A DNA stretch of 64,000 nucleotides from Zymobacter sp047495495 (GTDB lineage: Bacteria; Pseudomonadota; Gammaproteobacteria; Pseudomonadales; Halomonadaceae), in contig NZ_CP179930.1 in NCBI RefSeq assembly GCF_047495495.1, positions 124,001-188,000 on the forward strand, given 5' to 3'. Under the pieces are notes generated by a model, which made no database searches, was not told the DNA's origin, and saw nothing but the letters and a program-made list of their open reading frames with translations. Position 1 is the stretch's first letter; each line of letters starts with the position of its first letter. The translations under genes and the position numbers were made by a program. Shown piece by piece: positions 33,399-42,483 of this stretch.

Positions 33399-35249
33399 AT
33401 GCCACCACATGCAGTGAAACAGGTTACAGGGGTTACAGAGGGCACAGCCGCGTCATACGGGGCCTGCGAGCGTAACCCCATCCTGCCTACCGGGGTTACA
33501 CGGGTAACAACCGAGAGTGCGATCAGCCCTTATAAGGCACCGCCATCGGTATTACCCCAGCCAGAAGTGAAAGAGCGCCCGTGCTATGCCACCTATGATG
33601 ACTACACCGCCTATGGCCGCTCGGGGCTGTATTTTCACGGTCAGAAAGAGAGTCGCCGTGGTGAAATCGAAACTTTTGATTACTGGCTGTGTGGGCCGAT
33701 TCATGCAGAGGCGCTGACGTATGACGAGCACGGCCATGGCTTTGGTCTGCTGCTACGTTTTCTGGATGCTCGAGGACGCTGGAAACAGTGGGCTATGCCA
33801 ATGCGGCTGTTGAGCAGTGATGGCCGAGAGCTGCGGGCCGAGCTCTTGGATATGGGGCTGCGTATTGACCCCAAAAGCCATCACCGTCTCGGGCACTGGC
33901 TGGCGAGCCGTGAGCCCCGTAAAGAGTTGATTGCCGCCACCCGTACAGGGTGGCATGCACTAGATGATGGACATGCCTTTGTCATGCCTCAGCGTGTCAT
34001 TGGTTCGGAGCAGATCGTTTTTCAGCATGAGCAGGCTTATCGCTCGACCTATTCGTCACGCGGCAGCGTGGAGGACTGGCGCAAGGCCATTGGCGCACTG
34101 TGCCCCGGCAACCCGCTGATGACGTTGATGGTCTCCGCCGCGCTGGCGGGGCCACTGCTCAAGCTGACTCACCAGCAAAGTGCGGGCCTGCACGTGATCG
34201 GTGATTCTTCTAGCGGTAAGAGCACCCTGCTCCAGGTCGCAACGAGCGTGTGGGGCCCACCTGAATTCATGCGGACATGGCGAGCCACGGGGAATGGGCT
34301 GGAAGGCGTGGCCGCAGAACACAGCGATACTTGTATCGTGCTGGATGAGATATCCGAAGCCGATCCCCGCGAGATTGGGGCAATCGTTTATGCCTTAGGT
34401 AATGGGACCGGCAAGAGCCGTGCAGGCCGTGGAGGTCATGCCCGAGCCACGGCGCGCTGGCGCATTGTGATGCTGTCATCCGGAGAACGTAGCGTAGCCG
34501 CCCATATGGCAGAAGGAGGCAAGCGGGTCAAAGCAGGACAAGAAGTGCGCCTGCTGGATATGCCCGCTGACCGTCAATACGGTGTTTTCGATGCCCTGCA
34601 TGATCATGAGAATGGTCGCGCCTTTTCTGATCATCTCAAAAGCGTGTCAGGCCGCTATTACGGTGCCCTTGGCCCCGCCTTTATCGAGCACCTGCAACAG
34701 GATAAGCAGGACTTTGCGGCACGCCTAGATATGTTTCGACAACGCTCCGGCTTCAAGGCCTCTCACGGCCTAGAGCACCGTGCGGCAACGTCATTGGCGC
34801 TGATGGCACTGGCAGGTGAACTTGCTACCGAATACGGGCTAACCGGTTGGCCCGCAGGCGAAGCACTCTGTGCCAGTGAAACGGCATTCCAACAGTGGTG
34901 CGACTACCGCGGCAGCGGCCAGACCGAAACCCGGCAAATACTGGATGCCGTGCGAGACTTTATTGACCGACATGGCGAATCTCGCTTTTCCCCGATTGAT
35001 GTCCATGAGTCGCAGCCCATGGTGCGCGATCGGGCCGGGTGGTGGCGCAAGGTAGAAGATGGCCGAGTGTATATGTTTACGTCGGGGGGGCTTAAAGAAG
35101 CAACACAGGGATATGATTTTAAAAGAGCGTTAACTGCATTGGACACACAAAAATGGCTATATCGTACAGGAGTTGATAAAAAATCAGTCAGTACTAGAAC
35201 CCCTGATGGTATAAAAAAGCTATACTACATTTGTTATTTAGACCACTAA
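33399..35249 (+). CDS. DUF927 superfamily helicase (satellite replication)
   Basis: 616 residues. After a repeat-encoded linker (VKQVTGVTEG and VTRVTTE), a DUF927 region (about 60-200) leads to an ATPase core with Walker A GDSSSGKSTLLQV, Walker B CIVLDEISEADP and a sensor region RWRIVMLSSGERS. Split primase-helicase replication proteins of this type, equivalent to P4 alpha, occur in satellites and integrative elements. Start 33399 follows a G-rich SD. The last ~50 codons become AT-rich, like the next gene, marking where cargo begins. The first codons overlap an origin-like repeat. Confidence 0.85.
   Translation: MPPHAVKQVTGVTEGTAASYGACERNPILPTGVTRVTTESAISPYKAPPSVLPQPEVKERPCYATYDDYTAYGRSGLYFHGQKESRRGEIETFDYWLCGPIHAEALTYDEHGHGFGLLLRFLDARGRWKQWAMPMRLLSSDGRELRAELLDMGLRIDPKSHHRLGHWLASREPRKELIAATRTGWHALDDGHAFVMPQRVIGSEQIVFQHEQAYRSTYSSRGSVEDWRKAIGALCPGNPLMTLMVSAALAGPLLKLTHQQSAGLHVIGDSSSGKSTLLQVATSVWGPPEFMRTWRATGNGLEGVAAEHSDTCIVLDEISEADPREIGAIVYALGNGTGKSRAGRGGHARATARWRIVMLSSGERSVAAHMAEGGKRVKAGQEVRLLDMPADRQYGVFDALHDHENGRAFSDHLKSVSGRYYGALGPAFIEHLQQDKQDFAARLDMFRQRSGFKASHGLEHRAATSLALMALAGELATEYGLTGWPAGEALCASETAFQQWCDYRGSGQTETRQILDAVRDFIDRHGESRFSPIDVHESQPMVRDRAGWWRKVEDGRVYMFTSGGLKEATQGYDFKRALTALDTQKWLYRTGVDKKSVSTRTPDGIKKLYYICYLDH
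33422..33512 (+). repeat. Origin-like repeat, copy 1
   Basis: GC-rich block with inverted GGGGTTAC / GTAACCCC arms and several GTTAC units. By eye about four in five bases match the reverse complement of 41970-42059 over the best 60 positions, including AGGGCACAGCC and GCGTAACCCCAT. It overlaps the start of the helicase gene. Confidence 0.65.
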
Positions 35250-35271
35250 CACTATTTTGGATAGATATGAC

Positions 35272-35814
35272 ATGAAAAGACCCAACAAAGATAAGAAGCA
35301 TGTGAAACGATTTATTGGCCATAATTTTCCTCATCTCAAAGCAGCATATATCCCTCATACTCCTCTGAATGGAAAGCCAGAAAATGAATGCATAGATACT
35401 GTGGAGGAATATATAATAAGTAATGGAGGAGCACTTATATTGGGATGGGCAATATGGGAAGAGCCTAACGTTCTTATTGAGGCTGAATTTCATGCCATAT
35501 GGCAGTCACCAGAAGGAGATTTTTTTGACATATCGCCGAGACCATCTCTTAGCAACCTAAAAAGAATATTATTTCTTCAAGACACATCTATAAATTATAA
35601 AGGAAAGCAAATAGATAACATTAGAGAGCCTATATCAAAAGATCCTAGAGTAAAGAAATATATTCAGTTAAGTGAAGAATATTTTTTAGAAACCAACAAA
35701 GGAGACTTGGCATTCAAATATGGAGAAATAGAGGCGACTCCTGAAATTTTAAAAATCAAAGATGAAATGAATGAAATAGAAATAAGCATACTTACTACTC
35801 CATTAACCAGATAA
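35272..35814 (+). CDS. Hypothetical protein, AT-rich
   Basis: 180 residues. Conserved-looking core NECIDTVEEYIISNGGALIL followed by GWAIWEEPNVLIEAEFHAIW and QSPEGDFFDISPR. The pattern of a Cys, then GWxIWE and an Ala-Glu-x-His with ...D-SP is one I have seen in scattered hypothetical proteins. The Cys/His/Asp order might form a papain-like site, but that is speculation. ATG 35272 preferred to TTG 35257. AT-rich, unlike the primase region, so probably cargo. No neighbour suggests a role. Confidence 0.55.
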   Translation: MKRPNKDKKHVKRFIGHNFPHLKAAYIPHTPLNGKPENECIDTVEEYIISNGGALILGWAIWEEPNVLIEAEFHAIWQSPEGDFFDISPRPSLSNLKRILFLQDTSINYKGKQIDNIREPISKDPRVKKYIQLSEEYFLETNKGDLAFKYGEIEATPEILKIKDEMNEIEISILTTPLTR

Positions 35815-36289
35815 CCTGGCACTTAGGTTCCAAGTAAGTAAAAAGTATAGTATACATATCTGTTCAAGAGGCTATCTAAAGCTCAAATTTTTCAAACACA
35901 CTACGACCACGCACGCTATCCGAGCACAATCACAATGATCGAATTAATCGGTCCCGAAGTTGAACCAGCAGTATGGCCTCAAACCTAAACCGTGCAAAAA
36001 TAGCGTGCTCATCACTCAGTTGAATATACCTCGCAGGATCAAACTTCCTAGGAAGTACTGAGTTTCAATCAGTAATATTGTGAGCACGAAATTCTCACCT
36101 TTGTACAACCAGAGAATACGCGTTTATTAGCATCATCTGTTTAGGTCCCTATAGTGAAGACTTAGTGCTTAAAATTTAAAGTCACATTTCTTTATTTTAC
36201 GAACAGAAAATAAGCTGCAGAATAAAAACTTTCTTCATCTATACTTGGCTGTTGCTAATTCTGATGGCAACCCACTCTATCAATGGCAT
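35815..36289. other. Non-coding AT-rich stretch with possible IS debris
   Basis: No intact gene. On the minus strand a short open stretch (about 35900-36050) reads VLPRKFDPARYIQLSDEHAI and onward for about 43 residues, but without recognisable ends. It lies next to the IS30 fragment and is probably decayed mobile DNA. Confidence 0.4.
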
Positions 36290-36670
36290 GATGCCAGCTC
36301 ATTTTTCTCCGCCAACATCACCTCCGTTGGCTGCTCTATCGGATACTTAAACCCAAAACGCTTATGCAGACGCATATTGAGCACCAACGCAATCTCTCAT
36401 CTAGTGCAGCTTGGCTATGCACCGAGAGGCCTGTTCCCTTCGGTAGACACTGCCATATCAATCCATTGATGTTTTCGGTTTTCGTTAGCACCGCGTTGCT
36501 AAGAGCTGTCGAGGATCACAGAAGTAGATACCAACGTCCATATGCAGGGTAAGCTGAGCATGACGGGGTATCTCTTTATTCTGATCACACTTCATCATCT
36601 TGCGCCGCGAGAGCGGCATACGATTCAGCGGCCACGATCTTACAGCATGGCTTGATCTGCCTCGCTGCAT
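36290..36670 (-). pseudogene. IS30-family transposase fragment
   Basis: On the minus strand, pieces in shifting frames give DVGIYFCDP, then ENINGLIWQCLPKGTGLSV with HSQAALDE, then IALVLNMRLHKRFGFKYPIE. These correspond to the conserved C-terminal third of IS30 transposases (YFCDP...NENxNGLIRQ.LPKGTDLS). The N-terminal part is missing and frameshifts separate the fragments, so it is inactive. It lies at the satellite backbone/cargo boundary, where it may mark how the T6SS module arrived. Confidence 0.8.
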
Positions 36671-36723
36671 GCTAGCTCTCCCGCCAAAATATGCTATGCC
36701 ATGTTATAAGTAACAATAAAAAA

Positions 36724-37203
36724 TCATATTATAATATATTTCCCTTTCGTAAAACCTACAGGCCAATGTCCAGAATAGTATATTTCGCAAACCCTACTCC
36801 ATTTATCTCCTAAAGAAAAATAATTTTCTGTGATTAGTTGTCTAAACGCAAAGCAAATAGCATTTCTAGCGACACTACTAAAATCATGAGGTGAACATGA
36901 AAAAATATTTTTGTCCATCCCTCGCGTAGCATGCATTACATGTTTATTTATTTCTTTTCGAAATTTTGCAACTTCTTCCGTATTGCTTATTTTCCCGTAA
37001 AATGGATCAATTTGGGTAGGCGAACTGGGAAGCCATTCGGCTTCATCATAAAGCCCCTCAAACTCATCATATGAAGGTTCAACAAAAACCTTTTTTACAT
37101 TTTCAATAGCTAATATATCATCTGCAAATAGATCTTTTTTCCCCATAGCAGAGAAAAAATTAGCTGCATCTATTTTGTTTAACTCATTTTCTATATTAAT
37201 CAT
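36724..37203 (-). CDS. Candidate immunity protein for the adjacent nuclease effector
   Basis: 159 residues, acidic N-terminal half (ADDILAIENVKKVFVEPSYD) and no signal peptide, so cytoplasmic. No known family recognised. Its ATG overlaps the effector's last codons by 8 bp, the usual toxin-immunity coupling. It is more AT-rich than vgrG. A cytoplasmic protein fits protection against a DNase. Function is inferred from position. Confidence 0.65.
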   Translation of the reverse strand: MINIENELNKIDAANFFSAMGKKDLFADDILAIENVKKVFVEPSYDEFEGLYDEAEWLPSSPTQIDPFYGKISNTEEVAKFRKEINKHVMHATRGMDKNIFSCSPHDFSSVARNAICFAFRQLITENYFSLGDKWSRVCEIYYSGHWPVGFTKGKYIII

Positions 37204-38662
37204 ATGGCAACCTTAAATCTGTTATTGAACCTGGGGGCAACGCTTTTCGCCCTTGCTGAATTGTTGAACGCAATATCCCGCCCGCAGCATGAGGTCCTGG
37301 CACACCAGGGAGGGAGTGATTCGGTAATTTTCCATTGGTTGGCATCAAGTTCCACCACTTGTTTGCACCGCCACTTTCTAGTGGAATTATGTGATGTGGC
37401 GTAGCCCCTTGAGGCCAACTCACTCCGGTGTTCGCTTCCCACTGCTTCATCAAGTATTTTTGGTTTTTTACAAACTCTTTTCTTGCAACCTGATTCTGGA
37501 AAGCAGAGCGTCTTGAAATCACAGGAAGATTATTTCTCAATAATTTTTCTTGCTTCTCTGTTATTTCCCCACCTGGGGAAGCAACCTTGTTTGCGTCTTT
37601 AATAATATCATCAAGTACAGGTTTTTTTCCATTAACTCCATTAGGATTTTGGTATCCATCCACATGCACATTTTCATCGCGTGCAGCACTACTGGCAGAA
37701 CGGACTGCATCTTCCTCGGCGCGCGAGGCCATTGCCACTTCTGGCGGCACTCCCAACGGGTTGGATGACCAAGCGGCAACGATCTCACTGTCAGATGCCG
37801 CTCGAACAGCATACCCGTCTATCCCGCCACCCGCCGTTGCCAGCATTGGCCCTGAGGCAGGCGGATCGATTCTCAGTATTTCGTCTAGCTTCTGCTGCAA
37901 CCATGTTGCCGCTTCACTCAGCTTAGTTGGCAATTGTGTTTGAAGTTCGTAATATTGACGCTCGAAGGTTTTTAGCTTCGTTGTAATGTCTTCAAAGTAA
38001 TCCAGGATCATGTACGTGGGATGGTATCGCCACAAGGAGTCTGATGCTTTTCGCGCTAGCGCTAATAGCTGTTCAATTATTTTTTCAACAACATCACAGA
38101 CGGGCTTGATATAATCTGAAAATCGAACCGTCTTCAAAAACTCGTAAATATTGCCCGCAACATGCGCTTGCAAAAACTTGATTATTTCGGCAAGCAGCTT
38201 CTCGCCTTTTTCAGCACCTCGCAACAACAATAAGCAGATGGACCTGACGATTCCGCCCAATATCCCATCCGTTTCGAGTGCCGCACCTCCAGTGACAACA
38301 GCACCCACCCCATCAGCAGCTACCCCTAACCCCGCTGCAATGAGAGGGTAGGCAATAGGCACCACTGTACCGAACAGAAGCACCCACTCCATTACTTCTT
38401 TCCGCCGCTCTGGATGCGTGCTTAGCCGAGCAATAATCGCAATCATATCTCGGGCGCTGGTAATAATAATCACACCAGGCACGATGCTTATCGTCATATC
38501 CGCCAAAATGGCGGATAGCTCCCTGTCTTCGTCGAACTCCCCTAATATCACCTGCTTAAGCCATTCCCATGATTCTTCACCACAGTGAAGTACAAGTTCA
38601 ATCGAACTTTCGGAGTGGCTATCGGATGACTCTATAACCGTCCATGTAGGCTCTGCTGCCAT
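37196..38662 (-). CDS. T6SS effector with C-terminal HNH-type nuclease domain
   Basis: 488 residues. The N-terminal half has hydrophobic helices (MTISIVPGVIIITSARDMIA; VLLFGTVVPIAYPLIAAGLG) and helical linkers, as in pre-toxin trafficking domains. The last ~100 residues form a nuclease module: WEANTGVSWPQGATPHHIIP with ESGGANKWWNLMP and a downstream PGPHAAGG, i.e. an HNH/EndoVII-like HH...N...H pattern. The start is 3 bp after the vgrG stop, so it is translated with VgrG and is likely its cargo. The candidate immunity gene overlaps its end. DNase activity is inferred from motif only. Confidence 0.8.
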   Translation of the reverse strand: MAAEPTWTVIESSDSHSESSIELVLHCGEESWEWLKQVILGEFDEDRELSAILADMTISIVPGVIIITSARDMIAIIARLSTHPERRKEVMEWVLLFGTVVPIAYPLIAAGLGVAADGVGAVVTGGAALETDGILGGIVRSICLLLLRGAEKGEKLLAEIIKFLQAHVAGNIYEFLKTVRFSDYIKPVCDVVEKIIEQLLALARKASDSLWRYHPTYMILDYFEDITTKLKTFERQYYELQTQLPTKLSEAATWLQQKLDEILRIDPPASGPMLATAGGGIDGYAVRAASDSEIVAAWSSNPLGVPPEVAMASRAEEDAVRSASSAARDENVHVDGYQNPNGVNGKKPVLDDIIKDANKVASPGGEITEKQEKLLRNNLPVISRRSAFQNQVARKEFVKNQKYLMKQWEANTGVSWPQGATPHHIIPLESGGANKWWNLMPTNGKLPNHSLPGVPGPHAAGGILRSTIQQGRKALPPGSITDLRLPYD

Positions 38663-38665
38663 TAA

Positions 38666-41437
38666 TCATTCTCCCCCACCCAATAATCCTTCAAAATCGC
38701 TGCCTATCTTATGTTTTTGCGACCCCCTAATAGCGTTAGGATCTTTGTGATACGTCACCTGAGCTATCGCACCGGGAGCGACATTATCAATGCGGGCAAT
38801 GCCTTCTGCATTGGTAGCCCCTGTTCGAATACTGCCGTCGTTCAGTACGGCGGTGAACGGTACACCCGCAGCGGGACTTCCATCCGCATAGATACGTCTG
38901 AACGCGATGGTGTCTGGCGTAATGTCTCCCCCGGGCAGCTCTTCAAGAGGGAATGACTGACGAGTGGCCGCGCCAAAGAGCTGCTGCACGCCTTTTACAT
39001 CAATAGAGCCCGGTGTGTGAATCTCAATGTTGCCGCCCTTGATGCGGATATAACCACCACCGCTCGTAAGCAATAGCTCTTTTTCGGCATTGATATGGAC
39101 CTTGCCCTGCGTTGAGCTGACGTGTACGTCCTTCTGGGCGGTCAGGGTCATCTCATCCGATTGCGCCTGTATCTCGACCTTGCCCTTACCGGCGAACAGT
39201 TTGATCCCGGCGTTATAAACGAACACCGACAGCTTTTCGGTGATCGAGGCCAGTAGGCTTTTGCCGGTAGCGATCGTGGTGTCCTGTCCACTGGTCAGGG
39301 TGAGGTGCTCGCCCTGTGCCAAGTGCGTCGACTGCGGGGTGGTCAAACTGATGCCCGCGGGTGACGCGGCATGTAACCACGGTTCGCTCATTTTGCGCGA
39401 TTGCCCCGTGCCACCGCTGGCACTCGCCTGTGCCGCTGCGGAGTCACCCCCGCCATGAGAGGTGCCTGCCAAGGCGGTACTGGCCTGCTCTGCCGCTTTG
39501 GTGAGCGGTGCGGGACTGGTCAGTGCATCGGCCTTGTGCTGCGTTGCCAGATCACTCAACTGATCGTTAAGGCGCTGGGCACTGGTCAGCTGCTGGCGGG
39601 CGGGATCAACGTCCAGCTGGTCACCACTGGCACTGGGCTGGCCCCAGCTCGACAGATACAGCCCTTGGTTGGCGCGTACGGCACCGTAGGCATCACTGCG
39701 CAGCTCAAACCCAAGGCCGCGGAACGCACCGCGGTCGTTACCTTCCTGATGAATCAGGTAGCCCAAGTTCAGCTGTGAATGCTGTTGGTCAGTGCCCAAG
39801 CGAATGCGGCTTTGGCCTGTGGCATCGTCGAATACCAGTTCGTTATAACCACCGCCGCGGTAGTTCTGGGTGTGGAAGCCTGATAGCAGGCCATTGCTGT
39901 GCCACAGCGGCTGACGTTCACCGTTATACACACGCCCCGTTACAAGGGGGCGGTCAGGGTCACCTTCCAAAAAGCTGACAATGACCTCTTGGCCAACACG
40001 CGGCACGAACACCGCCCCCCAGCCGCTGTCAGCGTTATCTTGTGACACGCGCAGCCAGCAGCTCGATTTCTCGCTGTACTGCCCTTTACGATCCCAATGG
40101 AACTGGACCTTCACTCGGTTGAGACTATCGGTGTGAATCTGTTCGTTGGCGGGCCCGACCACGATAGCGGTTTGAGGGCCACCCAGCTCAGGCTTGGTAT
40201 GGGTGATCGGGGCACGGTAAGACACGTTGCGGTACTGCGCTTCCAGCTGAACATGGAAGAACGCCGTTCCAGCGGTGTCTTGATCAGAAGCGCCTTCAAT
40301 AGTGTGCCCCGTCGCAGCGCGTAGGGCCTCGAGCTGTGGTTCCAGACTGCCCGGCATCTGACGACGCACAGCGGCCATCGGCAGGTTGTTCTCTGCGGCC
40401 CAGTTAAGCGCCAGCAGCAGGAAGGTACGCTTCTCAGCGCCGCCGCTGTCGTGGTTAGGATGCTGGCTCAGTACAAAGCTGTGGCCCACGCTCAATTGGC
40501 GCGTGCCGCCCGCCCCCGTAAACCGCTCGGCCTGCGACTCATGTCCTTCCATCAGCGTGTCGCCTAACTGATGGCCGCGGTCGTAGCGTGGGAAGCTGTA
40601 TTCACCGGGGTAATCGTACTGCTCAAGCACCGGCAACCCGTTCTGATCGTCGACGGTATCGAGCTGGACACGCGCCGGCGCACCGGGAGCCTTATAATCA
40701 AACGATGCAAGGCTGACGCGGGTTGGCTGTACGCGTCGCAGGTGGCCCCAGTCGGTCAGACTGTCGAACTGCTCGGTCGCGGACTGGCGATGAAAGCGAA
40801 TAGTCTCGGGGCTAACGTTGGGGCAAGTGTCGTTGTCGTCAGTAAAGACGATGACGTGCTTGTCACCTTCCTGTACCACGTACCACCAGATACCTTCTTC
40901 CTCGAGCAAACGGCTGACGAAGTGGTAGCTGCTCTCGCGGTACTGCACGCAGTAGGAGCGTTTGGGGTAGCGGTCTTGGTGACGTAGATCGAAGCGGAAA
41001 CCGCCTTCACTAAACGAATGGCCTTCCAGCACCTGGGTGACGATCTCGACGACCGTCAAGTCTTGGAAGATACGGCTGTCAGAGACGTGCTCCAGCAGCG
41101 TCAGCCACGGTTTGAGTACCAGCTGATAGTCGCTGACACCGCCGTCGCTGCCCAACAGGGCGGCATCGCTGACGATGGCATGCAGATCACGGTAGGTGCC
41201 GTCGGCTTGCAGAATCGACAGCGTGACTGGCTGGGCCAACAGCTGGCGCAGGTCGAGATCATGCTGCTGCGAGATGCAGTCGACGGTAAAGGTAAACGGC
41301 GCGCTGAGCTGCTCGTGTGCGACGACGCGCTGTACCAGCAACGCACTTGCGCCCAGCGGCGTTGAGAGCGTGAGTAAGCGCCCGGCATCGCTCAAGGTGA
41401 TGTCAAACAGCTGCTGCAAGGATGATAGAGACGCCAT
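38666..41437 (-). CDS. vgrG: Orphan VgrG (TssI) T6SS spike protein with C-terminal extension
   Basis: 923 residues. VgrG/gp27-gp5 layout: N-terminal gp27-like half (SAPFTFTVDCISQQHDLDLR, EGIWWYVVQ), OB/gp5 region (RVKVQFHWDRKGQYSEKSSC then WGAVFVPRVGQEVIVSFLEG), needle repeats, and DUF2345 (about 690-830, LTAQKDVHVSSTQGKVHINA). Beyond it a ~90-residue TTR-like extension (GVPFTAVLNDGSIRTGATNA) probably docks the effector. ATG 41437 is favoured over 41440 by spacing from AAGGGGG. No tss structural genes are nearby, so it must use an apparatus encoded elsewhere. It lies inside the satellite element and is GC-rich. Confidence 0.93.
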   Translation of the reverse strand: MASLSSLQQLFDITLSDAGRLLTLSTPLGASALLVQRVVAHEQLSAPFTFTVDCISQQHDLDLRQLLAQPVTLSILQADGTYRDLHAIVSDAALLGSDGGVSDYQLVLKPWLTLLEHVSDSRIFQDLTVVEIVTQVLEGHSFSEGGFRFDLRHQDRYPKRSYCVQYRESSYHFVSRLLEEEGIWWYVVQEGDKHVIVFTDDNDTCPNVSPETIRFHRQSATEQFDSLTDWGHLRRVQPTRVSLASFDYKAPGAPARVQLDTVDDQNGLPVLEQYDYPGEYSFPRYDRGHQLGDTLMEGHESQAERFTGAGGTRQLSVGHSFVLSQHPNHDSGGAEKRTFLLLALNWAAENNLPMAAVRRQMPGSLEPQLEALRAATGHTIEGASDQDTAGTAFFHVQLEAQYRNVSYRAPITHTKPELGGPQTAIVVGPANEQIHTDSLNRVKVQFHWDRKGQYSEKSSCWLRVSQDNADSGWGAVFVPRVGQEVIVSFLEGDPDRPLVTGRVYNGERQPLWHSNGLLSGFHTQNYRGGGYNELVFDDATGQSRIRLGTDQQHSQLNLGYLIHQEGNDRGAFRGLGFELRSDAYGAVRANQGLYLSSWGQPSASGDQLDVDPARQQLTSAQRLNDQLSDLATQHKADALTSPAPLTKAAEQASTALAGTSHGGGDSAAAQASASGGTGQSRKMSEPWLHAASPAGISLTTPQSTHLAQGEHLTLTSGQDTTIATGKSLLASITEKLSVFVYNAGIKLFAGKGKVEIQAQSDEMTLTAQKDVHVSSTQGKVHINAEKELLLTSGGGYIRIKGGNIEIHTPGSIDVKGVQQLFGAATRQSFPLEELPGGDITPDTIAFRRIYADGSPAAGVPFTAVLNDGSIRTGATNAEGIARIDNVAPGAIAQVTYHKDPNAIRGSQKHKIGSDFEGLLGGGE

Positions 41438-41969
41438 CATTCCCCCTTCAAAAGTGTGTAAAGACCCTATAAGCGACTCAACTTGCCGCGGGCCATCATT
41501 AATTTATTGTTAATCGTTCCCGAAAAGTTACCTGAAATCGCGGCGTATTTCACCTCTCAAACGAGACATAACGATGACAGCTGAGAGCCAGCCAAAAGAA
41601 CTGCATATAGAAGAGATTTATCGCTCATCGGCTCACAAAGCTTTAGCGCGTGCCTGACGGAGGTAGAGCGCTTTAAGTACCAACCAAAATGCTCAGCAAA
41701 TGCTGTTAAATGTTAAGGTTTGGCCGTGAAATGGCGAGCCCAGAAATCGCTTTTCTTCTAGCCTGATGGCCGGAAAAATAGCAAAGCACATGTCGCTGAA
41801 AGCCTTATGCCGTGAGGGGCTTGGCACGATGGAATGCTTACTTTCGACGATGAATCAGAGGCCATATTCAAGTGTGCGCACGTGCGTGCTCACCGATAGT
41901 TGCGCACACCTTTCCGGAATCGTTTCTCCTAACATTCAGCGATGTGGAAACGGCTGTTATACCGGTGGA
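41438..41969. other. Upstream region of the satellite T6SS operon
   Basis: About 530 bp with no convincing gene. It must contain the promoter for vgrG and its partners. A 27-codon frame near 41574-41657 on the plus strand (MTAESQPKELHIEEIYRSSA) is open but too short to support. Confidence 0.5.
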
Positions 41970-42059
41970 GGTGTACCCTGCGTAACCCCACGGCATCTTA
42001 TGGGGTTACGCCTACAGCCCCCATGCGACGAGGCTGTGCCCTGTGTAACCCTTGTTACC
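41970..42059 (-). repeat. Origin-like repeat, copy 2 (inverted)
   Basis: The reverse complement closely follows copy 1 at 33422-33512, with GGGTTAC, AGGGCACAGCC, GCGTAACCCCAT and a second GGGGTTAC in the same order. It lies in non-coding DNA near the right end of the element. A pair of such sites recalls the ori/crr pair of P4. Confidence 0.65.
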
Positions 42060-42483
42060 ATTACATACACAGTGGTGAGCGGTACGCACCTGCGAACCTC
42101 GCTCACGCCAATATCCATAAGGCTTGCAGCGAAGTTAAAGCAACACTTCTCGTAACAGTAACGGGAGAATGTTGTTTATTGCCCGGTTGCATCGAGAGCA
42201 AGGCAATGCGAGATTTTGGGTATCCGTGAGTAGGCGAAGTTTCCACCTTGGTTTCCAGCACAACCCATCGAATAGAAAGGTGTCCCCGCATTGGGGGTGC
42301 CTTATGAAAGTGGGGGGTAGCAAAACGCGACACCCTACCTTCCTTATAGGCAATGGTATGGAAATTCCGGTTTTCCCTGAAAACATACCAAGATTAAAAA
42401 TGTATGCCTTAGAGTATGCCTGAAAATATTAAAAAATAAAAAATCCATAAAAAACAATTAATTATTGATCTTGTAATGATCTC

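Noticed and set aside
42103..42333. Minus-strand frame MSRFATPHFHKAPPMRGHLS as an Ash-like satellite protein
   Set aside because: Vague resemblance only, and it is too short and isolated to support.
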